A DNA stretch of 17,441 nucleotides from Opitutales bacterium. Lineage in GTDB: Bacteria; Verrucomicrobiota; Verrucomicrobiia; Opitutales; Opitutaceae. Positions 1-5,771 of the stretch are shown here, piece by piece; position 1 is the first letter of the stretch, and each line of letters opens with the position of its first letter. The stretch covers positions 1 through 17,441 of the forward strand of contig JAJFLS010000579.1 of the NCBI GenBank assembly GCA_021772595.1, read 5' to 3'. The translations under genes and the position numbers were made by a program. The notes under the pieces were generated by a model. That model was given only the letters and a program-made list of their open reading frames with translations, was not told where the DNA came from and searched no databases.

Positions 1-249
1 GGCCAATGCCTCGGGGAGCGTGTACTTTCCGACGACAGACTGGGTTCGCTGCCCTTTTACAACCCTGGCACTGTACAGAATATCGACTTCGCCAGCCTGC
101 CGGGCCGCAAGCTTGAGGGTCTTTATCGCTTTGCCTTCCCCTATCGAGAACTCCGACAAATCCACATCCGTCTCGGCCGTCGAAACGCAGGAAAGCGCGA
201 GCGCGAGCGCAAGCGCCAAGAAACCCCTTCCGACAAAATGGGATTTCAA
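1..249 (-). CDS. TonB-dependent receptor N-terminus (STN domain), partial
   Basis: This is the 5' end of a gene that runs off the left edge; 83 codons are visible. The chosen start is TTG at 249, because a perfect GGAGG (256-260 on this strand) lies 6 nt upstream and it gives a clean signal peptide: MKSHFVGRGF, then an Ala/Leu-rich core, then a likely cleavage near STA-ET. A longer in-frame ATG at 288 would put a charged leader in front of this and lacks the ribosome site. Residues about 33-83 match a secretin/TonB short N-terminal (STN) domain: FSIGEGKAIKTLKLAARQAG, then ILYSARVV, then GKYTLPEALA. In the FecI/FecR paradigm this domain of an outer-membrane receptor contacts the FecR C-terminal domain in the periplasm. 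Its position downstream of sigma and FecR genes supports that role. The barrel and substrate are outside the window. An STN-bearing protein other than a receptor is possible but less likely. Confidence 0.8.
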   Translation of the reverse strand, partial: MKSHFVGRGFLALALALALSCVSTAETDVDLSEFSIGEGKAIKTLKLAARQAGEVDILYSARVVKGQRTQSVVGKYTLPEALA

Positions 250-410
250 GCAGAACCTCCGTATTCGTGGAGTACTGACATGGGGCATAGTTTGATATCA
301 GAGCGCTGAGCACGCTCGCTAAGACGATTAACTGTTATTTTTCCGCTACAGGTTATTCAAATTAAAATACAGATTCCAGATTACAGCAGTTTAAAGTCCA
401 GTAAAACAGA

Positions 411-574
411 TAGCCCTACAAGAGAGTGTCCAACAAGTCCGTCTAACAAATCTTTTGACGTAGGGCTGTCGCTTGCGACACGCCGCGAAGGAGGATAAAG
501 ATCTTCTAACGCGGTACGTCGCAAGCGACGACCCTACAAAATATCGAATTATTGGACACTTTCTTATAGGGCTA
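411..574. mobile_element. MITE-like element with 23-bp terminal inverted repeats
   Basis: The left end (411-433, beginning TAGCCCTACAAGAGAGTG) and right end (552-574) are inverted repeats matching at 21 of 23 positions. Inside lies a second, independent inverted repeat, 460-487 against 510-537, matching at 23 of 28 positions and centred on the palindromic word GTCGCTTGCGAC. The whole 164 bp can fold into one long cruciform or hairpin and encodes nothing credible. This is the form of a non-autonomous transposable element or a paired REP (BIME-like) unit. No target-site duplication is obvious. It sits between the FecR terminator and the receptor gene, so it may have separated a once contiguous sigma-FecR-receptor array. 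Confidence 0.65.
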
Positions 575-602
575 GCTAGCTTGAAACGAGTGATTAACCA
601 AT

Positions 603-636
603 AAACACAAAAGCTGCATTGCCATTGCAATGCAGC
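603..636 (-). terminator. Intrinsic terminator after the sigma/FecR operon
   Basis: On the minus strand a perfect 10-bp stem (GCTGCATTGC with GCAATGCAGC) closes a 4-nt loop and is followed at once by TTTTGTGTTT. It lies 53 nt past the FecR stop codon. The plus-strand reading has no T-tract, so it should work only for the minus-strand operon. Confidence 0.85.
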
Positions 637-689
637 CACTAGAAAGATCTTTCCCGACTCGGAATTCATCCCATGAGTACAATAAGGAT

Positions 690-1751
690 TCAGTTTAGCT
701 CACTACCCTTTCTCAGAATAATTTTCCCTGGCTCGCTTCGGTCGGCATCCAATCCGACTGCGAACTCCAAGAGCTGAACGAATTGTTCAATGTTATCGGA
801 ACGCACCGACCCTCCAATCGATTCGTCCAGCAAAGAATCGTCCGCAGTCACCAGTTGAACGCTGTTTCGACGGTTAAAGGCTTCGATGGCCACCGATAGC
901 GAGGTTGAATCGAATTCCAACACCTCGTGCCTCCATTCCAATAGCGACTCGATCTCCCCATCCTCGATCGCCTCAATAACGAGATGATCGCTTATTTCAT
1001 CCTCGGAGGTAACGATCGATTTCTGTCCCGATACCATTTCTCGGTAGAGCAGATGACCTTCGCTTTCCCTTGATTGAACGTCATCAGTGGATCGTTCCCA
1101 CCGGACTCTGCCCTCCGTCACGACCACTTCCACAGTATCGCTCTGGTAGCGAATATTGAAAGCCGTCCCTAAGGCGCTCACTTCTGTACCGTTCACTTCC
1201 ACGACGAAGGGCCGATCCGGATTCTTGGCGACCTTAAAATAGACTTCGCCCGCAAGCAGCTTAACCAAGCGCTTCTCGCTCGTGTAGTGAACTTCCACTT
1301 CCGATCCTTGATTCAAATCCAGCTCAGAGCCGTCACTCAATACTTGATACTGGAGAGTCTCCGCCGCGAAATAAGTTTGCTGAACGTCTTCCTGCTCAAG
1401 CCCCGAATTTCCGACATTCAGACTCAAACTCAGGATAAGAGCAATCGATGCCGCTGCAGCCATCAGTCCACCCCCCCACTTAATCCAAGGACGGTCGAAA
1501 CGATGATAGGCGAGCAGATCCGGATTGGGCTCCATACTGTGCTCCGGGCGCCACTCGGCCAAGAGGTTCGCGTCGAGCAGCGATTGCCCGTGCTTAGCAT
1601 ACCTCTCACCGTGACGCGGGTCATCCGCCAGCCATTGAAAGAAAGCGTCCTGCTCTGCCGCAGATAATCCGTCGTCTTGCTTGACGACCCACTCCGCGGC
1701 ATCGCGGTCGATACGGTTCTCATCATACGAATGTTCTTTTCGGTTTTTCAC
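690..1751 (-). CDS. FecR-type anti-sigma factor
   Basis: This is a 353-residue FecR family protein, the usual length. An N-terminal DUF4880-like cytoplasmic segment (about 17-60, DRDAAEWVVKQDDGLSAAEQ) should bind the sigma factor. A single membrane helix follows at about 93-113. The periplasmic FecR domain (about 126-218) contains GSEVEVHYTSEKRLVKLLAG, EVYFKVAKNPDRPFVVEV and ALGTAFNIR, all typical. The C-terminal part (about 278-347) resembles the secretin/STN-like domain that receives the signal from the receptor's STN domain. The start is GTG at 1751, overlapping the sigma factor stop as TAGTG by one base, with GAGAGGGA about 9 nt upstream. The pair is thus translationally coupled and ends at the terminator at 603-636. 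It most likely holds the ECF sigma factor inactive until the downstream receptor binds substrate. Confidence 0.92.
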   Translation of the reverse strand: MKNRKEHSYDENRIDRDAAEWVVKQDDGLSAAEQDAFFQWLADDPRHGERYAKHGQSLLDANLLAEWRPEHSMEPNPDLLAYHRFDRPWIKWGGGLMAAAASIALILSLSLNVGNSGLEQEDVQQTYFAAETLQYQVLSDGSELDLNQGSEVEVHYTSEKRLVKLLAGEVYFKVAKNPDRPFVVEVNGTEVSALGTAFNIRYQSDTVEVVVTEGRVRWERSTDDVQSRESEGHLLYREMVSGQKSIVTSEDEISDHLVIEAIEDGEIESLLEWRHEVLEFDSTSLSVAIEAFNRRNSVQLVTADDSLLDESIGGSVRSDNIEQFVQLLEFAVGLDADRSEPGKIILRKGSELN

Positions 1752-2290
1752 TATAATCTATCCCTCTCTGTGCAGTAGGTTTCCATGTACTGCGTAAATT
1801 TTCGGAGCCCCGTCGTCATTTGGGCGGAAACGGTGTTTCGCGAGACATTAAGCTTCTTCGCTATTTCCCTTTGCGGCATTCCGTACACTTTTCTCAGCGT
1901 GAAAACCTGCCGACAACGATCCGGCATCGACTGAATAGCCTTGGTCAGTATCTCCAATTCCTGATTGCGAGCGACTATTTCCGGCACTCCAAAACCTATA
2001 TCTTCAAATTCGCATAAGTCATTCTGCTCCAAGTACTCAGTTCTCGAAACACTCGAATGGCGAACGCTGTCGATGGCCAGATTCCGAGCCGTCGCGAAAA
2101 GAAAGGATTTAGGCGATGCCAGCGCCCGCTCCTCCCTTGCTTTCAATACCCTTATGAATGACTCCTGGATTATATCGTCAAGGTCACAGCCCTCGCGGAA
2201 ACGGCTGTGCAGCCATGCTCTGAGCATGTCTTCATGGTGCTGCACGTTCTCGGCAAACCAACGAGCTTGTTCTGAATCTCCTATAGGCAC
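1751..2290 (-). CDS. ECF RNA polymerase sigma factor, FecI-like
   Basis: A 179-residue sigma-70 family protein of ECF size with two domains. Region 2 is at about 18-85 (WLHSRFREGCDLDDIIQESF, later FATARNLAIDSVR) and region 4 at about 110-168 (MPDRCRQVFTLRKVYGMPQR followed by EIAKKLNVSRNTVSAQM, the helix-turn-helix). Both read as intact. The start is GTG at 2290; no Shine-Dalgarno is visible, and the likely promoter puts the transcript start only about 9 nt upstream, so the message may be nearly leaderless. The next ATG (residue 22) would truncate region 2. The gene overlaps FecR by one base. In FecI-type systems such a sigma factor directs polymerase to the cognate receptor gene, here presumably the one at 1-249. 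Confidence 0.92.
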   Translation of the reverse strand: MPIGDSEQARWFAENVQHHEDMLRAWLHSRFREGCDLDDIIQESFIRVLKAREERALASPKSFLFATARNLAIDSVRHSSVSRTEYLEQNDLCEFEDIGFGVPEIVARNQELEILTKAIQSMPDRCRQVFTLRKVYGMPQREIAKKLNVSRNTVSAQMTTGLRKFTQYMETYCTERDRL

Positions 2291-2301
2291 GAGGCGAGGG
2301 T

Positions 2302-2334
2302 TGGAATACTATTCCAGACGCTAAGACGGGTCAC
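2302..2334 (-). promoter_or_regulatory. Putative promoter and 15-bp dyad upstream of the sigma gene
   Basis: On the minus strand GTGACC (2329-2334) and TAGTAT (2306-2311) are separated by exactly 17 nt and resemble sigma-70 -35 and -10 boxes (4 of 6 each). The -10 lies inside a perfect dyad, TGGAATA-N-TATTCCA (2302-2316). A transcript would start near 2299, about 9 nt before the GTG codon. The dyad could be an operator for a repressor of this operon. The prediction rests on motif and spacing only. Confidence 0.4.
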
Positions 2335-2337
2335 CTC

Positions 2338-2455
2338 TAAAATCTCGCTATGCGATTTGGGAATTATTTTTTGGGGTACTCCTAATAGGAGATAGGGACC
2401 GGCTGCCAGACGATACAAAAGACTCAAACAACACGGCTCGCCTGGCAGTCGAGCC
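2338..2455. repeat. Cluster of short hairpins between sigma gene and nucleotidyltransferase operon
   Basis: Several small dyads lie close together: an imperfect AAATCTCGC/GCGATTT hairpin (2338-2358), a perfect CTCCTA-A-TAGGAG (2379-2391), CTGCCAG (2403-2409) paired with CTGGCAG (2442-2448), and GGCTCG (2435-2440) paired with CGAGCC (2450-2455). None has a clear T-tract. They look like degraded intergenic palindromes rather than a gene or a textbook terminator. Confidence 0.4.
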
Positions 2456-2496
2456 CTACCTTCCAATCGACGCAGCAGGCCCGGGAAGCCTATGTC

Positions 2497-3186
2497 CTAC
2501 CTATTTGCTAGCGCCTTCAATCTTTCGACTAGAGATGGAAGTCTTGCCTGACTACCCGGGTCAGGCGGTAGATGAGCAGGAAGCGCTTCATGAAAACGCG
2601 AATTGCTCAGGAGCTTTTTGGTCTCTTGGGCGACGTAGGTTTGAAGCGACTCCTCTTCCTCCGCCAATTCATCTATCAATCGCTCTCGTCCATCAACAAC
2701 CGCAACGATATCTTCGAGGTCATGGCTTCCATAAAAGTCACCCTCCCCTCGATCGTTAAAGGCAGCGAGCTTAGTAGCTAAAAAGGCTGCTGCCGAAACC
2801 ACACGTATCGTTTCGCCATCAATCACCAGGTCAGCCGCGCTCGCGAGGGCACGATCAAACCAAATCGTGTTGAGACCGAGAAAGGCCCCTTCAATCGGCA
2901 TGATATCCACAGTCAATGTATTGAAAGTCCACCGACACATTGGGGCTCCCTGCCTCGTATCATTGAGAAAACCCCTTCCTCTCAGGCGGTCTTCAAATCT
3001 CGGGTAGCCTTTTTGCGAAAGAACCTCAACGATTACATCGACATCGTCTGTGGGTCGCATCGGCGTAAGCACAGGATTATCCAGCAAAAGGCCAACGATA
3101 GAACCTCCCGTGAATGCATAGTCTACTTCTAACGCTCGCAGTTCCCTTGCCAGTGCTTTAAGACTTGCGATTGGTATTTCAGCCAT
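2497..3186 (-). CDS. AbiEii-like nucleotidyltransferase (putative toxin)
   Basis: A 229-residue protein of the DNA polymerase beta-type nucleotidyltransferase fold. After a helical start comes the nucleotide-binding FTGGSIVG (residues about 25-32) and the metal-binding TDDVDVIVEV (about 46-55, two acidic residues in a DxD pattern). Downstream ATKLAAFNDRGEGDFYGSHD and LEDIVAVVDGRE resemble the conserved Lys and SHDxED region of COG2253/AbiEii-like enzymes. The start chosen is ATG at 3186: it overlaps the upstream gene as ATGGCTGA (8 bases), typical of coupled translation, whereas the longer reading from 3270 runs far into that gene. Family members transfer nucleotides to RNA or protein targets and several are toxins. 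The partner and operator suggest the same here, but target and toxicity are not visible in the sequence. Confidence 0.85.
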   Translation of the reverse strand: MAEIPIASLKALARELRALEVDYAFTGGSIVGLLLDNPVLTPMRPTDDVDVIVEVLSQKGYPRFEDRLRGRGFLNDTRQGAPMCRWTFNTLTVDIMPIEGAFLGLNTIWFDRALASAADLVIDGETIRVVSAAAFLATKLAAFNDRGEGDFYGSHDLEDIVAVVDGRERLIDELAEEEESLQTYVAQETKKLLSNSRFHEALPAHLPPDPGSQARLPSLVERLKALANR

Positions 3187-3694
3187 TTCCCAGAATGCGT
3201 TTATCGAGGATCCCAATCGCCGCCTTGCGTTCACGAGCCCTTCCAAGTCTGATCGTATCCACCAAAGCAAGATAATCGTAGAGATCCGGAGCCCTTAAAG
3301 CGGCATCCGGAGCCGTCTTGTAAAGCGGCGCGACACTCGGTCCTCGAGAACCGCCTTTCGGGTGCGCCCAGACCGGTACCGATCCATCACTCGACTCGAA
3401 AATCCCTTCCAAAGCAGGCGCAGCCCAAGCAGTGGGTATGCCCCTGGCAGGTTCTCCTTCCTTAGCCGGAAAAACATGAGCAATCCCGAATACAAGAAAA
3501 TCACGCATTGCTTGCCGGGCGACGCGGCGACCCTCCAGCCCGACCAAACGACCCTCGCGAAGACGTCCGATTGCTCCATGAACTTCCGAAGCGCTCATCC
3601 CTAGCTCAGCCGCCAAGACCGCATACGGGCGCGGTTCCTCCCCTTCCGAAAGAAGCTTCAAAGCAATCACAACATCCTGAGGTTTCAAGGCCAT
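3179..3694 (-). CDS. Winged-helix DNA-binding protein (putative antitoxin/autorepressor)
   Basis: A 171-residue protein. Residues about 5-60 form a MarR-like winged helix: MALKPQDVVIALKLL, then AVLAAELGMSASEVHGAIGR as the helix-turn-helix, then a short wing. The remainder carries segments I recognise, from memory rather than a search, in proteins encoded beside similar nucleotidyltransferases: RGIPTAWAAPAL, VPVWAHPKGGSRG, and a terminal helix YDYLALVDTIRLGRARER. The ATG at 3694 is the first codon after a perfect 26-bp palindrome ending only 7 nt upstream, which argues for autorepression. It is the first gene of the pair and overlaps the nucleotidyltransferase by 8 bases. The winged helix is well supported; the antitoxin role is inferred from context. 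Confidence 0.82.
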   Translation of the reverse strand: MALKPQDVVIALKLLSEGEEPRPYAVLAAELGMSASEVHGAIGRLREGRLVGLEGRRVARQAMRDFLVFGIAHVFPAKEGEPARGIPTAWAAPALEGIFESSDGSVPVWAHPKGGSRGPSVAPLYKTAPDAALRAPDLYDYLALVDTIRLGRARERKAAIGILDKRILGNG

Positions 3695-3701
3695 CGCCTG
3701 T

Positions 3702-3732
3702 TATTCGCTATTCGCGAATAGCGAATAGTCAA
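3702..3732 (-). promoter_or_regulatory. Perfect 26-bp palindromic operator with adjacent -35-like box
   Basis: 3702-3727 is a perfect palindrome made of two tandem TATTCGC words followed by GAATA and GCGAATA. An inner 12-bp palindrome (TATTCGCGAATA) is nested inside the outer one. On the minus strand TTGACT (3727-3732) abuts it like a -35 box, and the gene's ATG lies 7 nt past its far end. A bound protein would cover the -10 region and the ribosome site. I see no good -10 match apart from the palindrome. Confidence 0.8.
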
Positions 3733-4065
3733 GCTTCATTTGAGCAGATAAGCAATGAGTGGCAGCAACCGGCAGAAGTTCCATTCTTGGAGTACAGGAA
3801 GAAACACAAATAGGTATGCAGAAGCCTCACCCGTGCCACCGCCCCCCTCCTTTCAGAGCTTAGCTCGAAACTTCAACCGCCGTTTTACCATCGATCAGGA
3901 GGGAATCGTCGACAACAATACATGACAAGGCACCGCTGTTTTCCACGTAGTTTAAAAAAAACGGGCCATGAAGCATGCAAGCCCCAGGGATACAGCGCCT
4001 TAAGTTTAGAAATGTCTATTTTCGCAACCTCACTGAAAGCGAAGATTGAATAATACAATATTTTC

Positions 4066-4181
4066 AACCATGGAGTTCACGGAGGAACCACCGACAAGTC
4101 GGGGTCTTCGACGGAGAATAGATGGAAGCCTTCGCCTCCTTTCCTCCGTGAACTCCGTGGTTTATGAAACGTTTGGGTTAA
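4066..4181. repeat. Palindromic element 1 with 21-bp tag
   Basis: The arms at 4066-4087 and 4141-4162 are inverted repeats matching at 21 of 22 positions, built on GGAGTTCACGGAGGAA. The interior holds the small hairpin CCGACAAGTCGG (4091-4102). Directly after the right arm comes the tag TTTATGAAACGTTTGGGTTA (4161-4180, then A), shared with two other elements in this window. Confidence 0.8.
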
Positions 4182-4288
4182 CCTCTTAGTTTCAAAAAGT
4201 CCGAAGTCAGTGTTTGTTAGCGAATGAACATCAACGGCTTAAGCTTCTTTTCACAGGAACTCAAAACCGCACTGAAAGTGATGATAGA

Positions 4289-4446
4289 ATCCTGCCCTCG
4301 CGAAGCGAGGATCCAGTGAGCGTGCGAACGATGTTAATCACCCTTCTGCAATGAATTTGAACATCGCTCCTACGTCGCTGGATCGCCGACAAGTCGGCGG
4401 CAGGATCCGACTTCGTCGGGCAGGTTTTATGAAACGTTTGGGTTAA
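4289..4446. repeat. Palindromic element 2, modular hairpins with 21-bp tag
   Basis: The left arm has ATCCTGCC (4289-4296), a mini-hairpin of CTCGC-GAA-GCGAG, then GATCCAG (4310-4316). The right arm has CTGGATC (4378-4384), a different mini-hairpin GCCGAC-AA-GTCGGC, then GGCAGGAT (4399-4406), followed by a third hairpin CCGAC-TTC-GTCGG. The outer words pair across the element while the inner hairpins differ. The tag TTTATGAAACGTTTGGGTTA starts at 4426, and the formamidase gene begins 44 nt after the tag ends. Confidence 0.75.
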
Positions 4447-4490
4447 GTTTAAGGTCGCTGGATTGGGAGACTTGAGCTATATGCTAAGAG

Positions 4491-5486
4491 ATGAAATACC
4501 TACTATTGGCCATGCCCCTAATTGTGGCCGGGTGTGGTGGCGACCCATCGGCTTCGCGGGAATCGGAAATACCGGAGCCTGACTTTGTTCTTACAGCGGA
4601 TCAGACCCACAATAAATTCAGTCAGGCTATCCCTCCTGTGGTTCGGGTACCATCCGGCAGTGTCATAGAAGCGTTTACCCATGAGGCGACAGGTGGACAG
4701 CTTACTATTAACTCCACGTGGGAAGATTTTAAGAATGTAGACTTCGATAAGATCCACACCTTGACTGGTCCGATCTTCGTTGAAGATGCCAAAGCCGGTG
4801 ATGTCCTGGCGGTGGAGCTTTTGGAACTGGAGCCAGGAGATTGGGGCTGGACAGCGACCGACACAGAAATGGGCTTTCTAAAGGGAGAAAGAGAAACCGG
4901 ACAATTAAAAACCTACAAACTCGATAAAGAAAACAATCGGGTACAATTTACCGAGGGTATCAGTATTCCCTTGAAGCCATTTCCTGGAGTAATGGGAGTG
5001 GCGCCGCCCACGGATGAAATGCTGGTCACCTTTCCGCCACGGGCTAATGGGGGTAACATGGACGATCCCAACCTGGTGGCGGGCACTACGGTCTATTTCC
5101 CAGTTTTTGTGGAGGGCGCCTTGTTTTCAATTGGGGATCCCCACGCGGTGCAAGGTTTAGGCGAAGTGGTGGGAACCGCAGTGGAAGCGCCCATGCGAAT
5201 CGTATTTCGGGTGGAGGTGATCAAGGAACGCCACATTGAAGAACCCCAGTATGAAACGGGTAGTTACTACGCCACTACGGGTTTTGCTACTACCATCGAT
5301 GAAGCTGCGAAAAAGGCCACACGCTATATGATCCGACATATTGAGGAGCACCACGGTTTGTCTTACGCAGAAGCTTACATGCTTTGTTCCCTGGCCGGGG
5401 ACTTGAAGATCGCCGAGGTGGTGGATGAACCACATATGCTGGTGACCATGCATTTGCCGAAGGATATTTTTGTGTCGGGGGATTAG
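4491..5486 (+). CDS. Acetamidase/formamidase family lipoprotein
   Basis: A 331-residue protein of the FmdA/AmdA family, which hydrolyses short amides such as formamide to the acid and ammonia. Characteristic stretches are GPIFVEDAKAGDVLAVELLE (about 92-111), KPFPGVMGVAPP (about 163-174), FPPRANGGNMDDPN, the GDPHAVQGLGEV motif (about 216-227) and SLAGDLKIAEVVDEPH near the C-terminus. The N-terminus MKYLLLAMPLIVAGC is a lipoprotein signal with Cys15 as the lipidated residue, so the enzyme should be anchored in the periplasm or outer membrane rather than cytoplasmic as in the classical enzymes. The ribosome site is weak (AAGAG directly against the ATG). It is the only clear plus-strand gene, standing alone and convergent with the next gene. 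The substrate is unknown; formamide itself is only one possibility. Confidence 0.9.
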   Translation: MKYLLLAMPLIVAGCGGDPSASRESEIPEPDFVLTADQTHNKFSQAIPPVVRVPSGSVIEAFTHEATGGQLTINSTWEDFKNVDFDKIHTLTGPIFVEDAKAGDVLAVELLELEPGDWGWTATDTEMGFLKGERETGQLKTYKLDKENNRVQFTEGISIPLKPFPGVMGVAPPTDEMLVTFPPRANGGNMDDPNLVAGTTVYFPVFVEGALFSIGDPHAVQGLGEVVGTAVEAPMRIVFRVEVIKERHIEEPQYETGSYYATTGFATTIDEAAKKATRYMIRHIEEHHGLSYAEAYMLCSLAGDLKIAEVVDEPHMLVTMHLPKDIFVSGD

Positions 5487-5529
5487 CCTGTGCTTCCTTA
5501 CTGTATATAATGCAGGTAGTGTGCCTATG

Positions 5530-5553
5530 TATTTTATTCCCTTCGGGTAAATA
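5530..5553 (+). terminator. Possible weak terminator after the formamidase gene
   Basis: An imperfect stem (TATTT and CCC pairing with GGG and TAAATA around TTC, with a small bulge) lies about 45 nt past the stop codon. It has no clear T-tract, so it is only a candidate. Confidence 0.25.
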
Positions 5554-5623
5554 CCTCGGGACTTGTCGTAGATCCTGAGTGTAGTCGAAGGGCTTCGTTG
5601 CTGATTTCGCTCGGTGGTAACTA

Positions 5624-5685
5624 TTGTTGATAGGAAGTTCAATTGTTCCGATTTGATTCGCGGGGTAGGTTGATGGGAAATTCAA
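5624..5685. repeat. 70-nt repeat family, copy A (internally deleted)
   Basis: Begins GTTGATAGGAAGTTCAATTG at 5626 and reaches the family's next unit start (GTTGATGGGAAATTCAAT) at 5669, a 43-nt period instead of about 70. The missing 27 nt lie between two GAT words of the full unit, as if removed by recombination or slippage. It is between the convergent formamidase and metallohydrolase genes. Confidence 0.75.
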
Positions 5686-5771
5686 TATTTGATTGGCTTA
5701 GGGGAGATGGCGCCGTGGTAATCTGATCCACGAGCATTGTTGATTGGATAGTCTCAGATCGAAACTCTCCG

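Larger units (their letters stand above)
250..689. other. 440-bp intergenic region between FecR and the STN receptor
   Basis: No credible gene is present. It holds, in minus-strand order, the FecR-side intrinsic terminator (603-636), a 164-bp inverted-repeat element (411-574) and about 160 bp of leader before the receptor's TTG. The receptor therefore probably has its own promoter somewhere in 261-410. I could not assign a convincing ECF-type -35/-10 pair there. Confidence 0.6.
3733..4490. other. Gene-poor repeat region with a possible pseudogene relic
   Basis: No intact gene is evident. Palindromic elements occupy 4066-4181 and 4289-4446. In 3860-4067 (minus strand) two protein-like stretches in different frames meet at a run of eight T: upstream VAKIDISKLKALYPWGLHA and downstream NYVENSGALSCIVVDDSLL to a TAA at 3860-3862. 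Together they could be the end of a frameshifted gene. I cannot name a family, and chance is not excluded. Confidence 0.4.

Noticed and set aside
613..636. The hairpin as a bidirectional terminator
   Set aside because: Only the minus-strand reading is followed by a T-rich tract; the plus-strand reading continues CACTAG.
391..669. A 92-codon minus-strand frame past FecR
   Set aside because: It reads straight through a terminator and both arms of an inverted-repeat element, so it is very unlikely to be a gene.
2281..2466. A 61-codon minus-strand frame upstream of the sigma gene
   Set aside because: It overlaps the sigma start out of frame and spans several hairpins; there is no ribosome site or family likeness.
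3186..3270. A longer start for the nucleotidyltransferase at 3270
   Set aside because: It would run 92 bases into the winged-helix gene and adds residues (MLWWIRSDLEG) unlike the family; the coupled ATG at 3186 is better.
5157..5642. A 161-codon minus-strand open frame over the end of the formamidase
   Set aside because: It covers conserved formamidase motifs on the other strand and runs into repeat A.
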